Counted from the first letter of the stretch, positions 8,577-18,107 are shown. The stretch: DNA of 60,386 nt from Paracoccaceae bacterium (GCA_024636555.1 JAGXGW010000070.1:1-60386); one strand, 5' to 3'. The notes: generated by a model from the sequence alone, not told the origin. Program-made: numbers and translations.

Positions 8577-8610
8577 AAAAAAACCCCCGACGCGGTCAAG
8601 CGAAAGGGGG
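8577..8610 (-). terminator. Terminator between SAM-II aptamer and metZ
   Basis: On the minus strand a CCCCC...GGGGG stem (8606-8610 with 8584-8588) with a partly paired interior (CGC/GCG) is followed by seven T at 8577-8583. Its place between aptamer and gene indicates transcription attenuation. Confidence 0.75.
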
Positions 8611-8623
8611 CCCCTCATCCTGA

Positions 8624-8676
8624 CCTCTTTAGCGGTATGTTTAACGTGGCCCGCAATCCGGTAACAAATCGCCACG
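8624..8676 (-). promoter_or_regulatory. SAM-II (SAM-alpha) riboswitch controlling metZ
   Basis: On the minus strand the aptamer begins CGTGGCGATTTGTTACCGG and ends CCGCTAAAGAGG. P1 is CGTGGC paired with GCCACG. The pseudoknot can form between GCGG in the loop and the downstream CCGC. The invariant AAAGAGG tail is present at 8624-8630. It matches the SAM-II consensus known upstream of methionine genes in alphaproteobacteria. SAM binding should mask the AAAGAGG. Confidence 0.92.
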
Positions 8677-8767
8677 CAAGGCTGATACGCCCGCGCCCGC
8701 ACCGCGTCAACTGGGACATTCATCCGCAGGCTATCGACAAGCATCCGCAGTGCTGCAAGCGGGCTTG

Positions 8768-8800
8768 CTTCTTCTTGCCCCAAATATCCGCGCCGCAGGC
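8768..8800 (-). repeat. Copy of a dispersed intergenic repeat (GCCTGCGGC...GGATATTT)
   Basis: On the minus strand GCCTGCGGC, then GGATATTT, then GGCAAGAAGAA. The same blocks in the same order occur at 49285-49322. It lies between yciB and metZ. Confidence 0.6.
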
Positions 8801-8839
8801 ATCTGTTTTCTCGTATAGCATCAGAGGATGATGGCCGGG

Positions 8840-9526
8840 TCAGCCCTTGGTATCATCCGACGCGTCGCCTTTGCCGTCATCCTTGGCATCACCCTCGCCA
8901 TACTCTCGAAACAGCGCACTCTGCGCGATGAAGAACACAAAGATCGCCGCCGTCAGGCCGAAGGTCTTGAAATAGACCCAGACTTCCGTGCTCATCAGCC
9001 GCCAGACCACCTCGTTCAATATGGCCAGCCCGAAGAAGAACAAGGCCAGACGCCGCGTCAGGATCATCCAGCCCTCCTGCGCCAGCGGCATCATCTCTTC
9101 CATGACAAGGCGCAGATAGGATTGCTTGCGCATCAGACCAAAGCCCAGCATGCCTGCGAAGACCAGATAGATGATCGTGGGTTTCATCTTGAAGAAACGG
9201 TCGTCGTTCAGCCAGACCGACAGCCCGCCGAACACCACCACAAGGATCAGCGTGATCACCTGCATTTTCGACAGCTTGCCGGTGAGTTTCCACAAAATGC
9301 CCGTGGACAGCATCATCAGCGGGATGAAGCCCGCCGTCACAAGGATGAAGCCGCTATAGTCGGCCCCGCCGATGGTGAAAACCCGGTCCTTGAGCCAGAG
9401 ATAGGCCACGAAAAACGCGATCACGGGGCCAAGCTCCAGCGCGGTTTTCAGCATCGGGTTGATCTCTTTCGGGAGCGTCCTGCCGTCCGTTTTATCCGTC
9501 ATCTTGCCCGCCATCTTGTCCGCCAT
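8840..9526 (-). CDS. yciB: YciB family inner membrane-spanning protein (septation protein A homologue)
   Basis: A 228-residue polytopic membrane protein. The core from LKTALELGPVIAFFVAYLWL through TIIYLVFAGMLGFG and FFFGLAILNEVVWRLMSTEV is characteristic of the YciB/IspA family, which is linked to cell-envelope upkeep and intracellular septation. There are about five membrane segments and a charged, Asp/Lys/Gly-rich tail. The start at 9526 follows GGAGG and AGG motifs; ATGs at 9514 and 9502 are alternatives, because the N terminus has a short MADKMAGKMTDK repeat. It is the last gene of the ftsY-hypothetical-EamA-yciB run, with 8 bases between the EamA stop and this start. Confidence 0.88.
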   Translation of the reverse strand: MADKMAGKMTDKTDGRTLPKEINPMLKTALELGPVIAFFVAYLWLKDRVFTIGGADYSGFILVTAGFIPLMMLSTGILWKLTGKLSKMQVITLILVVVFGGLSVWLNDDRFFKMKPTIIYLVFAGMLGFGLMRKQSYLRLVMEEMMPLAQEGWMILTRRLALFFFGLAILNEVVWRLMSTEVWVYFKTFGLTAAIFVFFIAQSALFREYGEGDAKDDGKGDASDDTKG

Positions 9527-9534
9527 CCTGCCTG

Positions 9535-10443
9535 TTATCCTCCGAATTGTACGATCACCGCGCCCAGCGCGATCAGGCACATCAACACAACGCGCCGCGG
9601 GCCCACGGTTTCTTTCAGCACCAGCCAGCCGATCAGGGCGGCAAATACCGTCGAAGTCTCGCGCAGCACTGCGGCCTCTCCCACCTTGTCCAGCCGCGTC
9701 GCCAACATGATGGAGCCGAAGCTGAAAAAGGCAATCACCGCGCCGATCACGCCGCGCCGCATAAGCGGCGCCACCGCCGGACGAAGCAGTTCCGGGATCG
9801 CGCGCCAGCGCCGCGCGGCCAGAACCGGCATGAACAGACCGTCGATCAGGAAGAACCACATCAGAAAGGTGAACGGGTCCGCCGTGGCCCGGATACCATA
9901 GGCGTCATAGGTCGTATAGAGGGCCACGAACAGACCTGTCACAACCGCCAGCCCCAGCGCCATGTTCAGCGTGTCACGGTTGAGCGTGACATGGATCAGG
10001 TTGTAGACGGCCAGCCCGAAAATGCCCGCCAGCAGCACCGCCACGCCGAACCACTGGGTCAGCGTGAAAATCTCGCCGAACAAAAGCCACGCGCCGATCA
10101 CCGCAAACAACGGCCCCGTGCCGCGCACCACCGGGTAGACAACCGTATAGGCCCCGCGCGTATAGGCCATGGCCTGCAACACCTTGTAGAGGGTGTGGAT
10201 CACGAAAGCGCCCGCGAAGATCGGCCACATATGCGGCTCCGGCCACGGCACCACGAAAAACGCGAAGGGGGCCGCGATCATCGCATAGTTGATGTCGATG
10301 GCGCCGCGCATCAGCCACGGGTCATGACGGCCCTTCTGCATGGCACCGAAAATGGCATGCAGCATCGCCGCCAGAAGCGCCAGAAGCGTTGCCACCTGAC
10401 TGCCCGCCGGAGTGCCTTCCAGCGAGACGAGCCATGCGCTCAT
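9535..10443 (-). CDS. EamA/DMT superfamily transporter
   Basis: A 302-residue membrane protein with ten hydrophobic helices arranged as two EamA repeats; the second half ends VLKETVGPRRVVLMCLIALGAV. This is typical of drug/metabolite transporters that export amino acids or metabolites. No substrate can be predicted. Its ATG overlaps the stop of the upstream hypothetical gene by four bases (ATGA), indicating translational coupling in the ftsY operon. Confidence 0.85.
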   Translation of the reverse strand: MSAWLVSLEGTPAGSQVATLLALLAAMLHAIFGAMQKGRHDPWLMRGAIDINYAMIAAPFAFFVVPWPEPHMWPIFAGAFVIHTLYKVLQAMAYTRGAYTVVYPVVRGTGPLFAVIGAWLLFGEIFTLTQWFGVAVLLAGIFGLAVYNLIHVTLNRDTLNMALGLAVVTGLFVALYTTYDAYGIRATADPFTFLMWFFLIDGLFMPVLAARRWRAIPELLRPAVAPLMRRGVIGAVIAFFSFGSIMLATRLDKVGEAAVLRETSTVFAALIGWLVLKETVGPRRVVLMCLIALGAVIVQFGG

Positions 10444-10865
10444 GCACGCAAGCGTCCGGGGCTGCGGCCAAGGCTTTCATCGTGCAACTCACGGGCGCGG
10501 CGGGAGATGTCGATCTCCGCGCCGTCCCTGCCGATCACCAGATCGCCACCCTCGGCGGCAAAGGCATATTCGTCGATCAGCTCCTGCTCCAGCGTGTCGA
10601 GCACAAAGCTGTTGCGGTGTGCCGGCAGCAGGCACAGATCGAAAATGCGCGGTGCCGCATCCAGATGCGCGTCCCAGATCAGGCGGCCAAAGCCCACCAC
10701 CTGTCCGTCGCTCAGCACGACGCATTCGCTCATCACAAGGCGGTCGTCGGGCCAGTCCTCGGTCTCGTCGGTCTCGCGCAGGCGTGCGGTGTCGATGACC
10801 GATTCGAGCGCGGTAATGTCGGGTTGAAAATCGGTGGTACGTCGGATTTCAAGCATTGCGGCCAC
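10440..10865 (-). CDS. Hypothetical protein between ftsY and the EamA transporter
   Basis: A 141-residue acidic soluble protein that I do not recognise. It begins with a GTG three bases after the ftsY stop; an ATG at 10856 is the alternative start (MLEIRRTTDFQPDITAL). There is no signal peptide, membrane helix or obvious catalytic motif. Visible blocks are DGQVVGFGRLIWDAHLDAAP and RNSFVLDTLEQELIDEYAFA. It sits in a tight operon with ftsY and the EamA gene. Its conserved-looking setting suggests a real gene, but its function is unknown. Confidence 0.7.
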   Translation of the reverse strand: MAAMLEIRRTTDFQPDITALESVIDTARLRETDETEDWPDDRLVMSECVVLSDGQVVGFGRLIWDAHLDAAPRIFDLCLLPAHRNSFVLDTLEQELIDEYAFAAEGGDLVIGRDGAEIDISRRARELHDESLGRSPGRLRA

Positions 10866-10868
10866 GTC

Positions 10869-12374
10869 TCACGCATCCAGTCCGGTCAGGGCGCGGGCGA
10901 AATCCTCAGGGTCGAAAGGGGCCAGATCGTCTATCTGCTCGCCCACGCCGATGGCATGGATCGGCAGGCCGAACTTGTCGGCAAGCGCCACCAGCACGCC
11001 CCCCTTGGCGGTGCCGTCGAGTTTTGTCATCACAAGGCCCGACACATTGGCCAGCTTGCGGAAAATCTCGACCTGATTGAGGGCGTTCTGGCCTGTCGTG
11101 GCATCCAGCACCAGCAGGGTGTTATGCGGGGCTGTCGGGTCTTTCTTGCGTATCACGCGGACGATCTTGGACAGTTCTTCCATCAGGTCGGCACGGTTCT
11201 GCAAACGACCCGCGGTGTCGATCAGCAGCAGGTCCGCGCCCTCGGCCTCGGCGCGGGCCATCGCATCGAAGGCCAGACTGGCGGGGTCGGAGCCTTCGGC
11301 GGCGGTCAGCACGGGCACACCGGCCCGATCCCCCCAGACCTGCAACTGTTCGACAGCGGCGGCGCGGAACGTATCGCCCGCCGCGATGATCACGGTCTTG
11401 CCGGCACCGCGGAACTGGCTGGCAAGCTTGCCAATCGTCGTGGTCTTACCGGAGCCGTTCACCCCTACCACCAGAACCACCTGCGGGGTTTTGGTGAAAA
11501 TCGGCATCGGGCGGGCCACCGGCTCCATGATGCGGGCGATCTCGTCGGACAGCGCGCGTTTGATATCGGTGACCGACAGCTTGCGCCCGTAACGCCCCTC
11601 GGCCAGATTTGCGGTGACGCGCAGCGCCGTGTCCACACCCATATCGGATGCGATCAGCAATTCCTCGATCTGTTCGAGCATGACATCGTCGAGCACGCGG
11701 CGCACGACAGGGCCAGCCGGGGCCGTCGGGGCCGCAGCGGGCACCTTTGCGACAGGTCTTTCAGCGACGGCTGCCTCCGCCCCGCCGGAGCGCCCCATCA
11801 GGCGGCCCAGAAAGCCGGGTTTGGTGCTGCCGGGATTGGTCGGTATCTCCTGCGGGGTGTCCACGGGAATTTCCTGTGGCGCGGGTGCGGGAGGGCGTTC
11901 TCCCGGCGGCTCGGGAATCCCCGGCGGCGGCGTGTTCCGGGGCACTTCCTGTGGCCGGTCGTCCGGCACCTCCTGCGGGCGCTCCGGCACTTCCTGCGGC
12001 AGATCGGGTTTCGGATCGGGCACGGGTGCCGGATCGGGGAGATCGGGTTCAGGATCCGGCACAGGGGTCGGATCGGGCAGGTCCGGTTCCGGGTCGGGCC
12101 GTTCGGGGATTTCCGGCTCCGGTGTGGCAGGCTCCGGCACTTCGGGTGCGGGCTGTTCGGGCAGATCGGGGGCCGGCTCCGTCTCAGGCGGCGGCACGAT
12201 CTCGGGTGTATCCGGCGCGGCGGCGCGCAAGAGCGCCATCGCCTCCGCACTAGCCTCCGCGCTTGCCTGCGTGCTTGCAGCCGTACTTCCCTGTGCGACA
12301 ATCTCGTCCAGCCCCTTGTCCAGACGGGACGAGGAGGTGAAAAGCCGCTGCTTGAGTTTCCCAAAAAATGACAT
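10869..12374 (-). CDS. ftsY: Signal recognition particle receptor FtsY
   Basis: GTPase receptor that docks SRP-ribosome complexes at the inner membrane for co-translational insertion. The C-terminal NG domain covers about 222-501: P-loop GVNGSGKT at 304-311, DTFRAAA at 334-340, DTAGR at 386-390 and TKLDG at 450-454. The protein is long (501 residues) because residues about 53-181 are a proline/acidic linker built from PDLPDPxPVPDP-like and PQEVP-like repeats. This replaces the usual acidic A domain. It is the first gene of a four-gene minus-strand operon. Confidence 0.96.
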   Translation of the reverse strand: MSFFGKLKQRLFTSSSRLDKGLDEIVAQGSTAASTQASAEASAEAMALLRAAAPDTPEIVPPPETEPAPDLPEQPAPEVPEPATPEPEIPERPDPEPDLPDPTPVPDPEPDLPDPAPVPDPKPDLPQEVPERPQEVPDDRPQEVPRNTPPPGIPEPPGERPPAPAPQEIPVDTPQEIPTNPGSTKPGFLGRLMGRSGGAEAAVAERPVAKVPAAAPTAPAGPVVRRVLDDVMLEQIEELLIASDMGVDTALRVTANLAEGRYGRKLSVTDIKRALSDEIARIMEPVARPMPIFTKTPQVVLVVGVNGSGKTTTIGKLASQFRGAGKTVIIAAGDTFRAAAVEQLQVWGDRAGVPVLTAAEGSDPASLAFDAMARAEAEGADLLLIDTAGRLQNRADLMEELSKIVRVIRKKDPTAPHNTLLVLDATTGQNALNQVEIFRKLANVSGLVMTKLDGTAKGGVLVALADKFGLPIHAIGVGEQIDDLAPFDPEDFARALTGLDA

Positions 12375-12552
12375 TTGCGCCTCTCAATCGGATAATCATC
12401 CACCTAGACACTCTCGTGCGGATTTGAAAGCCCCAAGGCCCAAACTGTCTTGTCGGGTTTTTGATCCGACGCGACAGGGAATTGCGCCGAAAACCGCGCC
12501 GCGACTGTTTGTTCACTGGCCAAATCGGGGGTGGCTGGGGCAGAGTGAAGAT

Positions 12553-12999
12553 ATGAGACTCATACGCCAAAACCTCACCCCGTTCCACCACCTGCTTCTC
12601 GCCGGCATCGTGACGGCGATCTTCTCGCTGCTGGCAACCGTGCTTACCGCCCAATCCGGCCCGCCGATGAGCGCCGCTCAGTTCGACAGTTACACGCGCG
12701 GGCAGACCTTTACCTACGGCATCGGGTTAGAGCCTTACGGGGCCGAGGAATATCTCGACAACCGGCGCGTGCGCTGGTCCTTCTTGGACGGGCGCTGTCA
12801 GGAGGGCGAGTGGTACGAGCAGAACGGCATGATCTGCTTTGTCTATGAGGACAATCCCGATCCGCAATGCTGGAGCTTCTATCAATCCCCGCGCGGGATC
12901 GTGGCACGGTTCGAGGATGATCCAAGCCAGACCACGCTTTACGAGATCACCCGCACGGCAGAGCCGCTGATGTGTCTAGGGCCTGAGGTCGGCACGTGA
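12553..12999 (+). CDS. Hypothetical exported protein
   Basis: A 148-residue protein with one hydrophobic N-terminal helix (about residues 14-32, LLLAGIVTAIFSLLATVLTA) acting as signal peptide or anchor. The rest is a small periplasmic domain containing FTYGIGLEPYGAEEYLDNRR and RWSFLDGRCQEGEWYEQNG, with Cys residues in CQEG, ICF, QCW and MCLG. The four cysteines suggest two disulfide bonds. The pattern is that of small secreted Rhodobacteraceae proteins of unknown role. The start at 12553 was chosen for GTGAAG just upstream and for the signal helix. The gene is divergent from ftsY. Confidence 0.7.
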   Translation: MRLIRQNLTPFHHLLLAGIVTAIFSLLATVLTAQSGPPMSAAQFDSYTRGQTFTYGIGLEPYGAEEYLDNRRVRWSFLDGRCQEGEWYEQNGMICFVYEDNPDPQCWSFYQSPRGIVARFEDDPSQTTLYEITRTAEPLMCLGPEVGT

Positions 13000-13067
13000 G
13001 CCAGCCACGCGGGGCACGTCCGGCCCGCATTCGGTTTTTGCGTTGAGATTGGTCAGGCACGGTTAAG

Positions 13068-14093
13068 ATGTTTCTGTTTCGATGTGCCACCCTTACCCCC
13101 GTGCTCCTGCTGCTCGTGGCCAGCCTTGCGGGCCATTGGTGGATACTGGCCGCTGTGCTGCTGGTCACCGTCTTCACATGGGCCGCAGACCATCTGATGC
13201 GCCATGCCGCCAGCCTTTCGGGCAGCGGGCATGAATTTCCCACCGGCGATGCGCTGGCCGTGACGCTGGCGTTGCTGCTGCTTGTCGGGCTTGCCCTTGC
13301 CGTGCGCGCCGTGGGCGGGGACAGTGGCATGGGCACGGTCGAACGGGCCGGCCTGCTGATCGGCTGGGGGCTGGCCCTGGGCCAGATCGGCCACCCCACC
13401 GCGCATGAGCTGATCCACCGCCGCGCGGCATGGAAACGCGGGCTGGGCCGCATCCTCTATATCGCCGTGCTGATGGGGCATCACGCTTCCAGCCACTTGC
13501 GGGTGCATCATCTGCATGTCGGCACCGTCGCCGATCCGGCCTCGCCGCCCTTGGGCATGGGCTTCTGGCACTATGCGCCGCGCGCATGGGCGGGATCGTT
13601 CATGGCCGGTCTGCGGGCCGAGAGTTCCTTGCGCGCGCGCGCCGCAACACCCCTGCCTTGGTGGAGCCATCCTTACCTTGCCTATATGCTCGGCGCGCTG
13701 CTGGCCCTTGGGCTGGCCTTCCTGATCGCGGGCGCGGGCGGTATGGCCGCGCTGGTCGCGATCTCCGCCTATGCGCAGTTGCAGATCCTGCTGTCCGATT
13801 ACATCCAGCATTACGGCTTGCGCCGCGACACCCTGCCGGACGGGCGGCTGGAGCCTGTCGGCCCGCGCCATTCATGGAACGCCCCGCAAGCATGGTCGAG
13901 CGCCATGATGCTGAACGCGCCGCGCCATTCCGATCATCACGCCCACCCCGCGCGCCCCTATCCGGCGCTGCGGCTGGATGCGGACATGCCGATCCTGCCC
14001 CGCGCCGTGCCGGTGATGGCGGTAGCGGCACTGGTCCCGCCCCTGTGGCGCCGGATGATGGACAGACGCGCGCAGGCTTGGGCGCGGCGCTAA
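13068..14093 (+). CDS. AlkB-like alkane 1-monooxygenase (non-haem di-iron hydroxylase)
   Basis: A membrane hydroxylase of 341 residues, shorter than typical AlkB (about 400). Histidine boxes are HELIH at 113-117, SHLRVHH at 142-148 where AlkB has EHxxGHH, and RHSDHHAHP at 286-294. SDYIQHYGL at 243-251 equals the AlkB NYVEHYGL box, and HHLHVGTVADPAS mirrors the AlkB stretch ending in DPAS. It should insert oxygen into a terminal methyl group using rubredoxin or ferredoxin electrons. No rubredoxin gene is adjacent; a 2Fe-2S ferredoxin lies at 17.2 kb. The stop overlaps the xseA stop convergently by four bases. Confidence 0.82.
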   Translation: MFLFRCATLTPVLLLLVASLAGHWWILAAVLLVTVFTWAADHLMRHAASLSGSGHEFPTGDALAVTLALLLLVGLALAVRAVGGDSGMGTVERAGLLIGWGLALGQIGHPTAHELIHRRAAWKRGLGRILYIAVLMGHHASSHLRVHHLHVGTVADPASPPLGMGFWHYAPRAWAGSFMAGLRAESSLRARAATPLPWWSHPYLAYMLGALLALGLAFLIAGAGGMAALVAISAYAQLQILLSDYIQHYGLRRDTLPDGRLEPVGPRHSWNAPQAWSSAMMLNAPRHSDHHAHPARPYPALRLDADMPILPRAVPVMAVAALVPPLWRRMMDRRAQAWARR

Positions 14094-15586
14094 AGCAGAC
14101 TGCCCTGTTCGGGTGGCGTCGGCGGTTTACTCGCTGCCTTCGCGGGCTTGCCACCCACCGAGAGACGGCCATCGGCGAACTGGATTTCCAGCGCGCGGGC
14201 CTTTGCCGCTTCGGCCTTGGTGGTCAGCACCGCGCCGCCCTCGCCCCACACCACGGCATAGCCGCGCTGCAATGTCGCCTCGTAGCCCAGCGTCAGGCGC
14301 AGGCGGTCCAGATCGAAGGTGCGTTGCCGCCAGCCTTTGACCTGCCGTTGCCCCGCCTCTGACAGGCGGCGCGACAGGTCGGTCAGATCGCGGTTTTTGC
14401 GTTGCAGATCAACGCGGAAGCGGTCCAGACTCAACCGTTCGGAAGCGACGGCCAGATTGCGCCGCTCGGTCTGGATGGCGCGGCGCAGCAGCGCGGGCCG
14501 CAAGGCCCCCGCATGATCCGACAGCGCGACGCGGCGCAGTTGCACACCGCGGATCAGGGCGGCGGGCAGACGGTCGGACAACACATCAAAGCGTTGGCGC
14601 GGCGCCTCCAGCAGCGTCTCGGCGCGCGGCATCGCGCGGGACAGATCACGCAAGCGTTGCGCGCGCAGTGACACCCCACCCGTCAAAGCGCGGGTCAGAC
14701 GGCCCGACTGGCTGTCCAGCCACGCGAGCAGGTCCAGCCTGACAGGCACAGCCATTTCCGCCGCTGCCGTGGGCGTGGGCGCGCGTTTGTCGGATGCATA
14801 GTCGATCAGCGTGGTATCCGTCTCGTGGCCCACGGCCGAGATCAGGGGAATCGCACTGGCCGCTGCGGCGCGGACCACAATCTCCTCGTTGAACCCCCAC
14901 AGGTCTTCGAGCGACCCGCCACCCCGCGCCACGATGATCAGGTCGGGCCGTGGCATGGCCCCGCCCGGCGTCATGCGGTTGAACCCCTCGATCGCGCGGG
15001 CCACTTCGGGCGCGCATTTCGCGCCCTGCACGGCCACCGGCCAGATCAGCACCTTACGCGGAAACCGCTCCCGCAGGCGGTGCAGGATGTCGCGGATCAC
15101 AGCCCCCGTGGGGGAGGTGACGACACCGATGATCTCCGGCAGATAGGGCAGCGCCTGTTTGCGGCCTTCGTCGAACAGCCCCTCGGCCGCCAGCAGCCGG
15201 CGGCGTTTGTCCAGCATCGCCATCAGGGCCCCCGCCCCTGCGGGCTCGATATCCTCGATGATCAGCTGGTATTTCGACTGCCCGCCAAAGGTGGTAATGC
15301 GGCCCGTGGCGATGACCTCCATCCCCTCCTCCGGCTGCACGGTCAGACGCGCTGCCACACCTTTCCAGATCACGGCGGCCAGAACCGAGCGGTCATCCTT
15401 CAGGTCCAGATAGATATGGCCCGAACGCGGCATGGTCACACGGCCCAACTCGCCACGGATGCGGATATGCGAGAACTCTCCCTCCAGCACGCGTTTCACC
15501 GCACCCGAGATCTCGGAGACGGTATATTCGGGGTTGTTCTGTCCGGCCTGTGGGGCGGGGCCGTCATCGTCGAGAAGATCGGACAT
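14090..15586 (-). CDS. xseA: Exodeoxyribonuclease VII large subunit
   Basis: Large subunit of ExoVII, which degrades single-stranded DNA in both directions. An N-terminal OB-fold (residues about 17-110, including GELGRVTMPRSGHIYLDLKD) is followed by the catalytic block: VVTSPTGAVIRDILHRL, ARGGGSLEDLWGFNEE and GHETDTTLIDYASDKRAPTP. A coiled, Arg-rich C-terminal region follows. Its 498 residues are usual for the group. The small subunit xseB is not in the window. Confidence 0.95.
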   Translation of the reverse strand: MSDLLDDDGPAPQAGQNNPEYTVSEISGAVKRVLEGEFSHIRIRGELGRVTMPRSGHIYLDLKDDRSVLAAVIWKGVAARLTVQPEEGMEVIATGRITTFGGQSKYQLIIEDIEPAGAGALMAMLDKRRRLLAAEGLFDEGRKQALPYLPEIIGVVTSPTGAVIRDILHRLRERFPRKVLIWPVAVQGAKCAPEVARAIEGFNRMTPGGAMPRPDLIIVARGGGSLEDLWGFNEEIVVRAAAASAIPLISAVGHETDTTLIDYASDKRAPTPTAAAEMAVPVRLDLLAWLDSQSGRLTRALTGGVSLRAQRLRDLSRAMPRAETLLEAPRQRFDVLSDRLPAALIRGVQLRRVALSDHAGALRPALLRRAIQTERRNLAVASERLSLDRFRVDLQRKNRDLTDLSRRLSEAGQRQVKGWRQRTFDLDRLRLTLGYEATLQRGYAVVWGEGGAVLTTKAEAAKARALEIQFADGRLSVGGKPAKAASKPPTPPEQGSLL

Positions 15587-15691
15587 GCGGGCGGGCCTTC
15601 CGTCTGGCTTGTCTCTGAGTTGTCACTGGCTTGTCACCGGAGTTACGGCACCTTAAAGCGGGGAGCGACGAAGGCCAAGCGGGAGAGCGCC

Positions 15692-16954
15692 ATGAATATT
15701 CTGATCCTCGGTGGTGGCGGGCGCGAACATGCGCTGGCATGGGCCGTGATGCAGAACCCCAAATGCGACAAGCTGATCGTGGCACCGGGCAATGCGGGGA
15801 TCGCCCAGATTGCGGAATGCGCGGCGCTAGATATTTTGAACGGTGCCTCGGTGGTGAATTTCTGCGACGAGAACGCGATTGATTTCATCATCGTCGGGCC
15901 AGAGGCACCGCTTGCGGCAGGCATCAGCGACCGCCTGCGCGATGCGGGGCTGATGGTGTTCGGCCCCTCCAAGGCCGCCGCACAGCTTGAGGCAAGCAAA
16001 GCCTTCACCAAGGAGATTTGCGCCGCCGTCAACGCCCCCACCGCAGGCTACGGCCATTTCACCGATGCGGACGCCGCCCGCGCCCATATCAAGGCGCAAG
16101 GCGCGCCGATCGTGGTCAAGGCCGATGGTCTGGCCGCTGGCAAAGGCGTGATCGTGGCGATGACCGTGGAGGAGGCCTTGGCCGCTGTCGACGATATGTT
16201 CGGCGGCGAGTTCGGCGCTGCGGGCGCGGAAGTGGTGATCGAGGAATTCATGGAGGGCGAGGAAGCCTCGTTCTTCGTGCTGTGTGACGGCGCGGACGTG
16301 CTGGCCATCGGCACAGCGCAGGACCACAAGCGCGTCGGCGACGGCGATACCGGGCCGAATACGGGCGGCATGGGAGCCTATTCCCCCGCGCCCGTCCTGT
16401 CGGATGCCGTGGCGGAGCTGGCGATGGAGCAGATCGTCAAGCCCTGCATGGCCGAGATGACGCGGCGCGGCATGCCCTATCAGGGCGTGCTCTATGCCGG
16501 GTTGATGATCAAGGAAGGCCAGCCCCGGTTGGTCGAATACAACGTGCGTTTCGGCGATCCTGAATGTCAGGTGCTGATGATGCGGCTGGGCGCACAGGCG
16601 CTTGATCTGATGCTGGCCTGCGCCGAGGGGCGGTTGGCGGATATGCAGGTGCATTGGGCCGAGGATCACGCGCTGACCGTGGTGATGGCGGCCAATGGCT
16701 ATCCCGGCGATTACGCCAAGGGCAGTGTGATTTCAGGGCTTGAGGGGCTCACCGCAGACAGTTTCCACATGTGTTTCCATGCCGGCACCGCACGCGACAA
16801 AGGCCAGTTCATCGCCAACGGGGGCCGCGTTCTGAACGTCACCGCACGCGGGGCCACGCTGGCCGAGGCGCAGGCGCGGGCTTATAGCATGGTGGAGGCT
16901 ATCGACTGGCCGGGCGGGTTCTGCCGCCGCGATATCGGCTGGCGGGCGCTGTAA
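15692..16954 (+). CDS. purD: Phosphoribosylamine--glycine ligase
   Basis: GAR synthetase, the second step of purine synthesis: it joins phosphoribosylamine and glycine using ATP. It has 420 residues with ILGGGGREHALAWA at the N terminus, the ATP-grasp motifs GADGLAAGKGV-like (KADGLAAGKGVIV) and HKRVGDGDTGPNTGGMGAYS, and LVEYNVRFGDPE. The ATG at 15692 has GGGAGAG just upstream. The gene is divergent from xseA, with about 105 bases between the two starts. Confidence 0.96.
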   Translation: MNILILGGGGREHALAWAVMQNPKCDKLIVAPGNAGIAQIAECAALDILNGASVVNFCDENAIDFIIVGPEAPLAAGISDRLRDAGLMVFGPSKAAAQLEASKAFTKEICAAVNAPTAGYGHFTDADAARAHIKAQGAPIVVKADGLAAGKGVIVAMTVEEALAAVDDMFGGEFGAAGAEVVIEEFMEGEEASFFVLCDGADVLAIGTAQDHKRVGDGDTGPNTGGMGAYSPAPVLSDAVAELAMEQIVKPCMAEMTRRGMPYQGVLYAGLMIKEGQPRLVEYNVRFGDPECQVLMMRLGAQALDLMLACAEGRLADMQVHWAEDHALTVVMAANGYPGDYAKGSVISGLEGLTADSFHMCFHAGTARDKGQFIANGGRVLNVTARGATLAEAQARAYSMVEAIDWPGGFCRRDIGWRAL

Positions 16955-16955
16955 A

Positions 16956-17010
16956 GCACCGCCACACTCGCCGGAAGCCGCGCGGGCGCCGTCACGCGGG
17001 GTGGCGGTGC
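16956..17010. other. 10-bp perfect inverted repeat downstream of purD
   Basis: GCACCGCCAC at 16956-16965 pairs exactly with GTGGCGGTGC at 17001-17010 across a 35-base GC-rich loop that can itself fold. It begins one base after the purD stop. With no T-tract it may be a terminator-like or 3' stabilising structure. The remaining 17011-17226 is a convergent intergenic region with nothing else I can name. Confidence 0.5.
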
Positions 17011-17226
17011 AACCTTTGTTGAGCGCAGTTTATCCCCGCATCATCATCAAACCTCAGCCCGTGTCGCAACCCTGGCAAAATCGCCGCCCCGGGGGGCGTG
17101 ACGGCAATCGCGCGGCGGCGCTGATGCGCCTTTGCTCCGCGCGGGGTGCATGTCTCGAATGTCTGGATTTGACAAACGGCCCTTTGGATACCGGATCACT
17201 CGGACCGGGCCATGCCACTGCCGTGA

Positions 17227-18107
<881 letters not shown>

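Noticed and set aside
7329..8831. 500-codon plus-strand frame opposite metZ
   Set aside because: Covers metZ, its riboswitch and terminator in antisense; no protein-like features.
12000..12120. Possible CRISPR-like or satellite repeat
   Set aside because: The periodicity codes for PDP/LPD repeats within FtsY; units are short, adjacent and in frame, with no spacers.
10389..12371. 660-codon plus frame opposite ftsY
   Set aside because: Low-complexity Arg/Gly translation created by the proline-rich repeat of FtsY read on the other strand.
14825..16954. Extended start for purD at 14825
   Set aside because: The first 289 codons run antisense through xseA; the family N terminus and Shine-Dalgarno place the start at 15692.
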